Shown here: in pieces, positions 42,175 through 51,641 of the stretch
Layout: each line of letters opens with the position of its first letter
How positions within the stretch are numbered: position 1 is the first letter of the stretch
Assembly (NCBI RefSeq): GCF_000685295.1
Contig: NZ_ARYL01000017.1
Span: 31,920-95,919 of the forward strand
Reading direction: 5' to 3'
Origin: Hyphomonas oceanitis SCH89
Lineage (GTDB): Bacteria; Pseudomonadota; Alphaproteobacteria; Caulobacterales; Hyphomonadaceae
DNA length: 64,000 nt
Position numbers and translations under genes: made by a program
Notes under the pieces: model-generated
What the model was told of the DNA's origin: nothing
The model's input: the letters and a program-made list of their open reading frames with translations, nothing else
Database searches by the model: none

Positions 42175-44519
42175 ATGAAATTCAGAAACATGCTGGCCCT
42201 GTCAGCATCTGCAATTGTATTTGCCGCCGGTGCGGCCGTTGCACAGGATCAGGACGCCGAATCAACACGCGAAAACGCCGTTTCCCGCGTCCTTGGCACC
42301 GTCACCGTTACAGCCACCAAAAAGCGAATGTTGAAAACGTCCAGGACGTGCCGGTTGCCGTTTCGGCCTTCAACAGCGACACGCTGGATGCGCTGAACGT
42401 CACCACGCTCGAAAGCCTGAGCTACTCGGCGCCGAACGTCTCGCTTGACGACGTGGGCACATCCCGCGGTACAGCCAACTTCGCTATTCGCGGCCTTGGC
42501 GTGAACTCGTCCATCCCTTCGATCGACCCGGCCGTCGGCGTCTTCATTGACGGCGTCTATCTCGGCATCAACAGCGGTGTCGTCGTCGACCTGTTCGACA
42601 TTGACAGCATCGAAGTGCTGCGCGGCCCGCAGGGCCTGCTTTTCGGTCGCAACACGACCGGCGGCGCAGTTGTCGTCAACACCGGCAACCCGACCGACGA
42701 ATTCCACTATAAAGTCCGCGCCAATGTTGATGGCCCGGTCGACGGTGATCGCGGCGGCGCCAACTCCACGATCCAGGGCACGATTTCGGGCCCGCTGATC
42801 GAAGGCAAGCTGAACGGCAAGTTCGGCATCGCCTACAACTCTGATGCTGGCTATTTCAAGAACCAGTTCAATGGCGACAACCATGGTGAACTTCAGGCCA
42901 CGACCTATCGCGGCGCCCTGGAATTCATGCCGACCGACTCGCTGACCTTCCTCGGCAAGCTGGAATATTCTGACTCGCGCGGCGACGGTCCTTCGGGCCA
43001 GAACCGGTCCTATTTTGACCGCTACTCGTTCGACTTCTCGATCAACAATCCGGGTCTCGCTGAAAGCGAATCCACACTCGGCTCGCTCAAGACCGATCTT
43101 GATGTCGACTTCGGCAATGGCGTGATCACCAACATCTTCGGCTATCGCAAATATGACGGCGTCTCGAGCGGCGACATTGATGCGAGCGCCAAGACGCAGT
43201 TCCACTCCGATGCCGAAATCGCGCAGGAACAGTTCTCGGACGAACTGCGCTACGCCGGCACGTTCGGCAAAGCAGACGTCACCACAGGTCTCTACTATTT
43301 CGAGCAGACGCTTGACTATACCGAGATCCGCAACCTTCCGGACACACGTCCGGCCACACTTCCGGCCTCCATCCCATGGGGCTTCTACGGCGGCGGCAGC
43401 ATGGAGCACACGGTCTTCGGTGCATTCGCGAACGTCGATTACTCGATCACCGACAAGCTGGTGGCAACGGTTGGCGTGCGTTATTCGAACGAAGAGAAGT
43501 CGGCTGACGTTATCTACATCCGCCCACGTTTCCCCTGTAGCGTCGTTGAAGGCACCTGCTCGGCAGACGGCAACAATGCGCTTATCGGTCTCCTGACCGG
43601 CGGTGCAGTGGCTGAGCCGAACGGCTTCAGCGACTCCAATGACTGGTCCAACTGGACGCCGAAACTCGGCCTGCAATACTTCTGGTCCGACAATGTCCAG
43701 TCCTATGCTCTGTACACCAAGGGCTTCCGTTCGGGCGGCTATAACTTCCGCATCACCGACCTGCCGATCTTCCAGCAATATGTGGCCCAGACCGGTGACC
43801 TTGGTTTTGACGAAGAAGAAGTCAACTCCTACGAACTCGGCTTTAAGGCCCAGAGCGATGACGGCCGCATCCAGGTCAATGGCGCGACCTTCATCACCGA
43901 TATCAAGAACATGCAGCGTGAAGTTAACACGTCCAATCCGACAGGGGCGGTCGTCCAGAACATCATCAACACGGCTGACGGCTCCATCTTCGGTATCGAA
44001 GTTGATGGCCGCATTGCCTTCACGGACTCCCTGCTCGGCACGTTCAATGTCGGCATGATGGACGCGAAATATGACAAGGTCTTCTTCGACCTCACCGGCG
44101 ACGGCGTTGTCGACAGCAAGGACCTTGGCCTCGACATGCCACGTGTGCCTGAAATGACTTACGGCTTCGGCATCATCAAGGACTTCGATCTTCGCTCGAA
44201 CGGCGCGATCGTGGTCACGGCCAACTTCCAGCACCGCGACAAGATCGCCTACACCGACAGCAACTATGGCTGGGTCCAGCCGGCTGACATGGTCGACGTG
44301 AACCTGACATGGGAAACGCCTGTCGATGGCCTTTCGGCCTCGATCTACGGCAAGAACCTGCTCGACGAAGTTCAGGTCGGCAACGACACGCAACTGCCAT
44401 TCTCAGGTCCATTTTCGACCGGCGTCAACCTGCCTTACCAGGACTCCCCTGCTGGCGGCACATTCTCGCCGCTCAAGAAGGGCCGTCTTGTCGGTGTTGA
44501 GCTGACCTACTCTTACTGA
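42175..44519 (+). pseudogene. TonB-dependent receptor split by a one-base frameshift
   Basis: Outer-membrane receptor for an unknown nutrient (siderophore or glycan). The first frame runs from ATG 42175 with signal 'MKFRNMLALSASAIVFAAGA' and 'GTVTVTATKK', then falls out of frame. The plug and barrel continue in another frame from about 42324 ('NVENVQDVPVAVSAFNSDTL', 'IRGLGVNSSIPSIDPAVGVF', 'VLRGPQGLLFGRNTTGGAV') to 'GVELTYSY'. Adding one A to the A5 run at 42319-42323 restores one frame of about 781 aa, reading T-K-K-A-N-V-E-N. Nothing else is damaged, so the break is recent, reversible (homopolymer slippage) or a sequencing error. Confidence 0.85.
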
Positions 44520-44547
44520 TCGCTTCGGCGCTCATAAGTCCAAATGG

Positions 44548-44575
44548 AAAGGGCGGCCCTTGGGCCGCCCTTTTT
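44548..44575. terminator. Terminator between convergent TonB-receptor genes
   Basis: AAAGGGCGGCC (44548-44558) and GGCCGCCCTTT (44563-44573) form an 11-bp stem with a 4-base loop, followed by TTTTTT on the plus strand. On the minus strand only a short T-tract follows, so it acts mainly for the frameshifted receptor gene. Confidence 0.88.
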
Positions 44576-44598
44576 TATTCTGGAGATGTTGGTCCGGC

Positions 44599-47562
44599 TT
44601 AGTTGCCCGAACCGCCGAACCGCTTGGTCAGGCTGATCTTGAACGTCCGACCGAATGGGTTGTGCGTGTAGGGATCGTAGTTGACATCGAAGGCCGCGAA
44701 TGGCGGGTCTTCATCCGTCACGTTGACCACCGAGAGACCGAAGTCGAAACCGCCGAGCATTTCGCTCTGCAGGTTGTAGAACAGGTCAAACGTTGTCTGG
44801 CTGTCGATTTTCTCACCAACACCGCCACGGGCAGCCGGGGCACGTTCATCCTTGTAGCTGTCGATGTGACGCATCACGACGCGGAAATTGTGATCCCCGA
44901 GTGCATAGTTCGCAAACAGGTTCGCTTTCCACTGCGGCATGGAGCGGGTGAAGTTCGACCGGTTGAACTGGCCGACATAATCACCACCGCCGATTGGCAG
45001 GCCCTCAACGAAGTAGGGATCGACCTTGTACTCGATGATGTAGGTCGCATCCGCCCCCACGGCGAACTCTGCGCTATTGCCAAGTTCCCAGCTATTCTGA
45101 AGGCGCAGGTCAAGGCCGGACGTCTGGATGTCCGGACCATTGGTGATGTTCGTCCGGACACGTGATATGTCAGACCCAGCTTGCGGAGAAGACGCTGGCG
45201 GCGTGCCTGTAATAATGTTGGCGGGATCATTGAAAGTAATTCGATTTAGAATACCCGCATCCAAGTCTCCGGCTTTCAGTGCCGCAACCGCCGCATTCAC
45301 AATGTTCGATTGCTCTTCAACGATAACCGGATCGGAGAAATCGAAATTGTAATAATCGAGCGAGGCGAAGAAGTTGTTCACTTCATAGATGCCGCCAAAG
45401 TTGAAGCTGAACGCTGATTCCGGCTTGAGGGCCGCGTTGCCAAACGTATCAACTGCCTTGAAGGCTGAAGCCTGCGAGATGAATTGCAGTGTCGTACCGA
45501 CGCCGCCCAACTGGTTCAGCGTTGGCCCCTTGAAGGAGGTCTGGGCCGAACCGCGCAGGGCGAAATTGTCTGTCACATCCCATTTGGCTGCCACTTTCGG
45601 ATCGAAGGTCGAGCCGATTTCACCGCCATAATCCTCGTAACGAACAGCAAACTGCATGTTCAGCGTGTCATAGAGTGGCACCTGAAGTTCGCCGAAGACA
45701 GCAAAAATGGTCTGCTCTTCGTCTGCCGGTACCGTGCCCGCGAGGAACGAGTATGGGCCCGTACCACCGGGTCCCGGCGTTACCGTAAGGTCGGTCAGAT
45801 CCGATGGGTCAACCTTGTAGCTTTCACGCCGAACCTGAACACCCGCAGCCCAGCCAACGGCTCCGCCAGCGGCCTGTACATTGCTCTCCCCTGAGAACAC
45901 GCCATCAAAAACGAGCAGGTCTGTCTTCGCGACGGTCACACTGCCATCAGTCATCCAGTCTGCAAGCGTGACCGTGTTTTCGAGACCCGGCGTATAGTTC
46001 GGGTTCGCTGCGCCTGTGACGCCGTTCTGAACGATGCCGTTCGAGAACGGGTTATAGTATTCGCAGCTTCCTGCCCCGGCGACCAATGTGCCGGCATAAC
46101 CCGGTGCATAAGGCACAGTACCCGTGGCCGGATCGAAGCCTGTATTCGGGTCGGTACACACACCGAAGCCACGAAGGGCCGACGTCAGGCCGACAATATA
46201 GGTGTCATTGGTCAGGCGCTCGGCTTCGGTCGAAGAGTAGCTGAGCGCAGCGTCATAGTGCACGCCATTGTCGAAATCGCCGACATAGGAGCCTGATCCG
46301 CGCCATGTATCACTGGTACGATAGCCTTCCTGAGCGGCACCTGTACCGGGGAAACCACCCCAGCCAAATGTACGGCCTACAAAAAGCGCGCCAACAGCAT
46401 TCGCCGGAAATGCGCCAGGATTGTCAGCAAGATATTGCTGATAACCAGGAGCGCTCGCAGGAACGAACTGGTTCGTCAGTGACTGTGGTGGATAGGAAGG
46501 CGAGGTCTTCCATGTCGGCACGTCCGTATGGGCATAAAGCAGTTCTAGGTGCAGCTCGGCGCCGTTCGACAGGTTACGGTTATACTCGGAGAATATCTGG
46601 TAGCGTTCTTCTTCCTCGACGAGGTTGTCATAATTCGTGAATTGGAACCGGCAGGTTCCAGAAACCACGAATCCACCAGCCGCCTCGCAGCCAGAATCAG
46701 GCACTGGAATCGATGGCGATTGCGGCAGTCCTGTCGCCGGATTGATCGGCCCAATCTGTGGGCCGCCTGTTGTAGGATTTACGCCAACGACGCCCAGAGG
46801 AACATAATAACCGGGGTTCGAAAGCCCGGACCAACCCCCAACCGGGTTGTCCGCATAAGGCAGGACGGCCCAGTCTTTCTCGCTCAGCAGAACTTCGCTG
46901 CGCTTGTTATAGCCAACCGATGTGACCCAGCTGAAATTCTGGCCCTGGAGGCCATAGGCAGCCGAAAGGTCATAGTCGCCATCGGACCCGTCAAACGTCG
47001 AGAACGATCCGCCGACTTCAAAGCCGTCAAGATCGCGGTTTGTGATGAAGTTCACAACGCCGGCGATGGCGTCAGAACCGTAGAGCGCCGCGGCACCATC
47101 CTTCAGCACTTCGATACGGCCAATGGCGGCCGCTGGAATGTTGTTCGTGTCGACGAACAGCTGTGCCTGCTCACCGATCGAATAGGGGTGGTAAGTCTGG
47201 CGGTGGCCGTTGATGAGCACGAGCGTCCGGGCCGGGCCAAGACCGCGCAGGTTGATGTTCGATGTGCCTTCAAGGCCGTTCGACGAGAACTGGTTGGTTT
47301 GTCCGTCCACGCCCGAAGACGGGCCGAGGTTGCGGATCAGTTCCGTGATGGAAGGCTGGCCTTCCAGTTTCAGGTCACCGGCTGTCAGAACGTCCACTGG
47401 CAGGGCAGCGTCTTCCGGCGTGCCCTGGATGAACGAACCGGTCACCGTGACCGTCGTCAGTTTCCGTGTACTGTCATCTGTTTCTTCCTGCGCAAAGGCC
47501 GGTAAGGCCGAGGCGAGCGCAAGGGCAGACGCCCCCAGCACCAATCGTGTGGTTAATCTCAT
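44599..47562 (-). CDS. TonB-dependent outer-membrane receptor, 987 aa
   Basis: Outer-membrane active transporter energised by TonB-ExbBD. Signal 'RLVLGASALALASALPAFAQ' is followed by a TonB-box-like 'LTTVTVTGSFIQG'. The plug domain has 'SNINLRGLGPARTLVLINGH', 'GRIEVLKDGAAALYGSDAIA' and 'GVVNFITNRDLDGFEV'. The large barrel contains repeated aromatic strands and ends 'RTFKISLTKRFGGSGN', so the last aromatic is not terminal. GGAGGAAA precedes the ATG. At 987 aa it resembles the big receptors of Sphingomonadales and Hyphomonadales that take up oligosaccharides or peptides. Substrate not predictable from this locus. Confidence 0.94.
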   Translation of the reverse strand: MRLTTRLVLGASALALASALPAFAQEETDDSTRKLTTVTVTGSFIQGTPEDAALPVDVLTAGDLKLEGQPSITELIRNLGPSSGVDGQTNQFSSNGLEGTSNINLRGLGPARTLVLINGHRQTYHPYSIGEQAQLFVDTNNIPAAAIGRIEVLKDGAAALYGSDAIAGVVNFITNRDLDGFEVGGSFSTFDGSDGDYDLSAAYGLQGQNFSWVTSVGYNKRSEVLLSEKDWAVLPYADNPVGGWSGLSNPGYYVPLGVVGVNPTTGGPQIGPINPATGLPQSPSIPVPDSGCEAAGGFVVSGTCRFQFTNYDNLVEEEERYQIFSEYNRNLSNGAELHLELLYAHTDVPTWKTSPSYPPQSLTNQFVPASAPGYQQYLADNPGAFPANAVGALFVGRTFGWGGFPGTGAAQEGYRTSDTWRGSGSYVGDFDNGVHYDAALSYSSTEAERLTNDTYIVGLTSALRGFGVCTDPNTGFDPATGTVPYAPGYAGTLVAGAGSCEYYNPFSNGIVQNGVTGAANPNYTPGLENTVTLADWMTDGSVTVAKTDLLVFDGVFSGESNVQAAGGAVGWAAGVQVRRESYKVDPSDLTDLTVTPGPGGTGPYSFLAGTVPADEEQTIFAVFGELQVPLYDTLNMQFAVRYEDYGGEIGSTFDPKVAAKWDVTDNFALRGSAQTSFKGPTLNQLGGVGTTLQFISQASAFKAVDTFGNAALKPESAFSFNFGGIYEVNNFFASLDYYNFDFSDPVIVEEQSNIVNAAVAALKAGDLDAGILNRITFNDPANIITGTPPASSPQAGSDISRVRTNITNGPDIQTSGLDLRLQNSWELGNSAEFAVGADATYIIEYKVDPYFVEGLPIGGGDYVGQFNRSNFTRSMPQWKANLFANYALGDHNFRVVMRHIDSYKDERAPAARGGVGEKIDSQTTFDLFYNLQSEMLGGFDFGLSVVNVTDEDPPFAAFDVNYDPYTHNPFGRTFKISLTKRFGGSGN

Positions 47563-47682
47563 TTGGTTTCCTCCGTTTATACCCTGTGACGCGCTCCGGA
47601 TTATGTGCCCCGGATGTCGCCCTCACCGACCTGTAACCTTAGCTTCATCTTTCCGCTGCGATAGAGACGACCTGTGCTGCAC

Positions 47683-47730
47683 TGCAATATTGCATTTCAG
47701 CCATGCGTTACAGCAAATCTATTGCGTAAC
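47683..47730. promoter_or_regulatory. Palindromes between the TonB receptor and selO
   Basis: A perfect 12-bp palindrome TGCAATATTGCA lies at 47683-47694. A second dyad follows: GTTAC (47707-47711) with GTAAC (47726-47730), and inside it GCAA (47713-47716) with TTGC (47722-47725). Both are in the 196-base divergent region and could bind regulators of either gene. Confidence 0.35.
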
Positions 47731-47758
47731 AGCCTGAATTCAGGTCAAAAATGAATGG

Positions 47759-49171
47759 ATGTTGCGCGACCAGCCCCTCCCCGCCCCCTTTCTTGCGCTG
47801 GCAGATCGTTTCGCAGATGCGGTAGAACCGGCAGATTTTCCGGCCCATGTGTTGCGCTTTCGCAACCGTCGCTGGTCGGAAACCGTCGGTCTGGGCGATC
47901 TCGATGATGCCGCATGGGTAAACCACTTCGCCCGATTCGAGCCCCTGCCCGGCAATCTGCAGCGCCCATTGGCGATGCGCTATCACGGTCACCAGTTCGG
48001 AACCTACAACCCCCAGTTGGGAGATGGGCGCGGATTCCTCTACGCACAGGTGCGGAATGCCCCCGGGGACCTCTTCGATCTCGGCACCAAGGGCTCCGGT
48101 CAGACGCCCTGGTCGCGACAGGGTGACGGCCGCCTGACGCTCAAGGGCGGCGTGCGCGAGATCCTCGCCGCAACCTATCTGGAAACGCTCGGCGTCCACA
48201 CATCCAAGGCCTTCAGCCTGGTCGAAACCGGCGAACAACTTGCGCGCAATGACGAGCCCTCCCCCACACGCGGCAGCGTTCTCGTGCGCCTCTCGGAAAG
48301 CCATATCCGCTTCGGCACATTCCAGCGCTGCGCCTATCTCGACGACAGCGAAGGCCTCGCCCGCCTCGTCGACTATTGCATTGCCGAGTTCCACCCTGAC
48401 GCCGACGCACCGGAGATGGCCACAAAGGCCGTGAACCTCCTCACCGCCATCACGCGCGCCACCGCCGCCATGATCGGCCAGTGGATGGCCGCCGGGTTCG
48501 TGCACGGCGTCATGAACACCGACAATTTCAACGTCACCGGCGAGACATTTGATTTCGGCCCGTGGCGCTTCCTGCCCGTGTCAGACCCCAACTTCACCGC
48601 CGCCTATTTCGACCAGAACGGCCTTTACAGTTTCGGGCGCCAGCCAACGCAAGGCGCATGGGCGCTGCAACAGCTCGCCTCCGCCCTCCTGCCACTTGCC
48701 GAGGCCGAAGACCTCGCCAGGGGCCTTGCGCCCTATGAAGCGGCCTACCAGCAATCCTTCGCCGCCCACACGCACCGCCTTCTCGGCCTTCACGGCTCTG
48801 GCGACCTGCGCACAGACCTCACCTTCCTCCAGACCTTCTATGGCTGGATGACGACCAGCGGCGCCGCCTGGCCGCAGACCTTCTTCGATCTCTATGCCGG
48901 CGAGGCCAGCGACGCCCGCATGAAAGCCTCGCCTCAGGCGGCCCTTTATCAGACGGAAAGCTTCGCCCCTGTCCGCGACTTTATCGCCGCGCGGGAGGCC
49001 ACCCATGCAGACCGCCTCACCCTCCCCTATTTCCAGGCCGACAAGCCCGTCACCCTGCTGATAGAGGATGTCGAATCCCTCTGGGCGCCGATCGCCACCG
49101 AGGATGACTGGTCCGCCTTCGAAGCAAAGCTCGCGCATCTTGAAGCCGCCCGCCTCGCCCTCGCGCCCTGA
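47759..49171 (+). CDS. selO: SelO-family protein adenylyltransferase (YdiU, UPF0061)
   Basis: Pseudokinase that transfers AMP to Ser, Thr or Tyr of target proteins and takes part in redox-stress responses (family knowledge). Core blocks: 'YHGHQFGTYNPQLGDGRG', 'LFDLGTKGSGQTPWSRQGDG' with the nucleotide-binding Lys, 'GVREILAATYLETLGVHTSK', and the metal-binding 'GVMNTDNFNVTGETFDFGPW'. At 470 aa it is like most bacterial members and lacks the C-terminal selenocysteine of animal SelO. ATG at 47759 has only a weak ribosome site. It is divergent from the TonB receptor. Confidence 0.93.
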   Translation: MLRDQPLPAPFLALADRFADAVEPADFPAHVLRFRNRRWSETVGLGDLDDAAWVNHFARFEPLPGNLQRPLAMRYHGHQFGTYNPQLGDGRGFLYAQVRNAPGDLFDLGTKGSGQTPWSRQGDGRLTLKGGVREILAATYLETLGVHTSKAFSLVETGEQLARNDEPSPTRGSVLVRLSESHIRFGTFQRCAYLDDSEGLARLVDYCIAEFHPDADAPEMATKAVNLLTAITRATAAMIGQWMAAGFVHGVMNTDNFNVTGETFDFGPWRFLPVSDPNFTAAYFDQNGLYSFGRQPTQGAWALQQLASALLPLAEAEDLARGLAPYEAAYQQSFAAHTHRLLGLHGSGDLRTDLTFLQTFYGWMTTSGAAWPQTFFDLYAGEASDARMKASPQAALYQTESFAPVRDFIAAREATHADRLTLPYFQADKPVTLLIEDVESLWAPIATEDDWSAFEAKLAHLEAARLALAP

Positions 49172-49227
49172 CCCTGCGTTCGGCCTTGTTGCCCCCGGCG
49201 CGCCCCCTTACGGTCACCCGGAATAAC

Positions 49228-49250
49228 CCCGGAACGGTCCGGGAATACCC
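49228..49250. repeat. Second copy of the CCCGGA-NNGG-TCCGGGAATACCC element
   Basis: CCCGGA-ACGG-TCCGGG (49228-49243) is a hairpin continuing into AATACCC. Its right part is identical over 15 bases to 31754-31768. It lies just 16 bases before the CoA-transferase start, so it may affect that gene's ribosome access. Confidence 0.6.
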
Positions 49251-49265
49251 CAAGAGTTCCCCGCA

Positions 49266-50438
49266 ATGACCCATGAAGTCCCCAAAGGCCCCCTCTCCGG
49301 CATCAAGATTGTCGACATGAGTTCGGTCGTCCTTGGCCCGTTCGCGACGCTGATCTTCGGTGATCTCGGCGCCGACGTGGTCAAGGTCGAGGCGGGCCAG
49401 AAGGGCAAGGCGGGCGACATGATGCGCTATGCCGGTGCCTCCCCCACAGGCGACCTCGGCCCCATCTATACCGCCTTGAACCGCAACAAACGCTCCATCG
49501 TCCTCGACGCCCAGACAGACGCCGGAAAGGCCGCCCTCACGGCGCTTCTCAAGGATGCGGACGTCTTCTTCCACAATGTCCGCCTCGCCGGAATGGACCG
49601 TCTCGGCTTCGGCTATGAGGCCGTCAAGGCGATCAATCCGGACATCATCTACGTCCACTGCGCGGGCTTCGGTGTCGGCGGCGAATATGAACAACGCCAG
49701 GCCTATGACGACCTGATCCAGGGTGCTTCCGGCTTTGCCGCACTCAATGCCATGCGCTCCGGCGGCGCGCCTGAATACGCCCCCTCCCTCGTCGCCGACA
49801 AGACGGTCGGATTGTTCGCGACCTATGCAACGCTTGCCGCGCTGTTTCACCGGGAACGTACGGGAAGGGGCCAGTTCGTTCAGGTGCCAATGCTGGAGAG
49901 CTTTACCTTCTTCAACATGGTGGAAAACCTCTACGGAGAGACCTTCATTCCGGGCAATGGCCGCCTCGCCTACACCCGCTCGATCAATGCCAACCGCAAG
50001 CCCTACCCCACCAGGGACGGCTATATCGGCCTCGTCCCCTATTCCGATCAGCAATGGGAACAGTTCTTCACCATCGGTGGCCGCCCGGATGTTTTCCAGG
50101 ACCCGCGCTTCTCGACCTATGCCGCCCGCACCGAGCATGTGACCGAACTCTATGCCCTCATCGAGGAAGTGGCCGCCACCAAGACAACCGATGAATGGCT
50201 CGTCCTGCTGGACGCCGCGAACATCCCGGCCATGCGCTACAACACGATGGAAGCGGTGCTGACAGACCCGCACCTGCAACAGGTCGGCTTCTTCGAGGAG
50301 CGCATCCACGCCGTCGCAGGCGCCTATCGCTCAATGAAGCATCCGGTCAAATTCTCTGACAGCCCCGCCAGCACCCGGATTGATCCGCCCTGTCTTGGCG
50401 CAGATACAGAGACGATCCTCGAAAGCCTCGGCCTCTAG
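49266..50438 (+). CDS. CaiB/BaiF-family (class III) CoA-transferase
   Basis: Transfers CoA between acyl groups through a mixed anhydride on an Asp side chain. N-terminal 'GIKIVDMSSVVLGPFATLIF' with 'DLGADVVKVEAG', then 'LNRNKRSIVLDAQTD', the catalytic Asp in 'RQAYDDLIQGASGFAAL', and 'GRGQFVQVPMLESFTFFNMV' are the family blocks. 390 aa. The 3' end overlaps the EamA gene by 4 bases, convergent. Acyl substrate is unknown; these enzymes often serve steroid, bile-acid or branched-acid breakdown. Confidence 0.92.
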   Translation: MTHEVPKGPLSGIKIVDMSSVVLGPFATLIFGDLGADVVKVEAGQKGKAGDMMRYAGASPTGDLGPIYTALNRNKRSIVLDAQTDAGKAALTALLKDADVFFHNVRLAGMDRLGFGYEAVKAINPDIIYVHCAGFGVGGEYEQRQAYDDLIQGASGFAALNAMRSGGAPEYAPSLVADKTVGLFATYATLAALFHRERTGRGQFVQVPMLESFTFFNMVENLYGETFIPGNGRLAYTRSINANRKPYPTRDGYIGLVPYSDQQWEQFFTIGGRPDVFQDPRFSTYAARTEHVTELYALIEEVAATKTTDEWLVLLDAANIPAMRYNTMEAVLTDPHLQQVGFFEERIHAVAGAYRSMKHPVKFSDSPASTRIDPPCLGADTETILESLGL

Positions 50439-51403
50439 GTCGCGCGCCGCCCGCCACCGCCATTGCGGGCAAGCCAGACGCCGCCGAGGATGAGCGCGAA
50501 GCCCGCAAGGGCATTCCAGCTCTGCGTCTCGCCGAACAGCAAGTAGCCCAGAATGGCCGCCACGACCGGTATGGAATATCCTGTCAGAGACAGAAAGGTC
50601 GCCGACGTGCGCGCGATCAACAGCATGTAAAGCGCCTGTGCGAACGCGGTCGGCCCGAGCCCCAGCCCCGCCACGGCGAGCCAGTTCGACCAGCCCGCAT
50701 TCACCTCACCCGGATCCACAAGGAACACCAGCGGCCACGAGACAACCGCCGCGACCGTCACGAAAGCCGTTGCAAACGGTATCGCCCGCATGACCGGCGC
50801 GCCTCGTGCAATCAGGCTCGACATCGCGTAGGCCATTGTTGCGCCCATCAGCATCAGTTGCGCCAGCGCCGTGGCCGAACCGAGCCCCTTCATCGCCTCA
50901 GGTCCGAACAGGCAGGCCACACCGGCAAAGCCGATCAGGACGCCCAGAAGCGAGCCCGCGGTCATCCGTTCGTCGCGAAACATGAAATGCGCGCCAATCG
51001 CCACGAAAATCGGAACGGCCGATGTATAGAGCGCGGCAAGGCTTGAATTGACCACTTCCTGCGCTGTCGTGATGAGGAAGAAGGGCACGACCGAGCCAAC
51101 CAGCCCCATCCCGATAATGGCGCCCCAGCGGCGACGGTCAGAGAAAGGCGGCGGGCGCTGGCGCGTCGCCAACATCACACACCACAAGGCCACGGCCCCG
51201 ATGGTCAGGCGCGCCGAAATCACCCATTCCGGTGGCAGGCCCGCGTCAGCATGGCCCTTGTCGACCGCGATGCGCGTGAAAAGGTAAGCACTGGCCCAGA
51301 TCAGGCTGAGCAACCAGAACAGCACCCAGTCGCCCAGCGTTCGGCCGGCAGGGCTTGCCGGCACCAGAGTCGGAATATTCGCGTCTGGAACGTCTCCCGT
51401 CAC
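50435..51403 (-). CDS. EamA-family (DMT superfamily) transporter
   Basis: Inner-membrane carrier with ten predicted TM segments in two five-helix EamA repeats ('WVLFWLLSLIWASAYLFTRI' opens the first, 'LAQLMLMGATMAYAMSSLIA' the second). Such proteins export amino acids or other metabolites, but the substrate here is unknown. The start is taken as GTG at 51403, which has GAGAGG seven bases upstream; an in-frame TTG at 51418 is the alternative. The C-terminus is basic ('RNGGGGRRAT'). It is divergent from gap. Confidence 0.9.
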   Translation of the reverse strand: MTGDVPDANIPTLVPASPAGRTLGDWVLFWLLSLIWASAYLFTRIAVDKGHADAGLPPEWVISARLTIGAVALWCVMLATRQRPPPFSDRRRWGAIIGMGLVGSVVPFFLITTAQEVVNSSLAALYTSAVPIFVAIGAHFMFRDERMTAGSLLGVLIGFAGVACLFGPEAMKGLGSATALAQLMLMGATMAYAMSSLIARGAPVMRAIPFATAFVTVAAVVSWPLVFLVDPGEVNAGWSNWLAVAGLGLGPTAFAQALYMLLIARTSATFLSLTGYSIPVVAAILGYLLFGETQSWNALAGFALILGGVWLARNGGGGRRAT

Positions 51404-51449
51404 CCTCGAACCTCTCAAAGCAGGCCTTCAGGCAATACAGGCGCCCCCG

Positions 51450-51483
51450 TGCAAGTCCATGCAAATTTTGCACGGAACTTGCA
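51450..51483. promoter_or_regulatory. 34-bp nested palindrome between EamA and gap
   Basis: Outer arms TGCAAGT (51450-51456) and ACTTGCA (51477-51483) enclose inner arms TGCAAA (51460-51465) and TTTGCA (51467-51472) with a single-base centre. All arms are perfect. It lies 47 bases before the EamA start and 159 bases before gap. Its nested symmetric form suggests two dimers of a regulator. Confidence 0.5.
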
Positions 51484-51641
51484 AGCCGCGCCTCCCAATA
51501 CCGGCTCTGGCTGAAAGACGCCCCGGAATACCTGGTTTTGCGGCTCGATACCGCAGGTCATCCGGGTGGACGGGCGGGCCTCAGCATCGTAAAGGGCCTG
51601 CAAAGTCGCAGCTTATATCCCGCCTGAGGAGAAAAATTAAA

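Noticed and set aside
42249..44393. 714-aa open frame on the minus strand opposite the frameshifted TonB receptor
   Set aside because: The sense strand has unmistakable plug and barrel motifs across the same span; the antisense frame is Asp/Val/Arg-biased shadow sequence.
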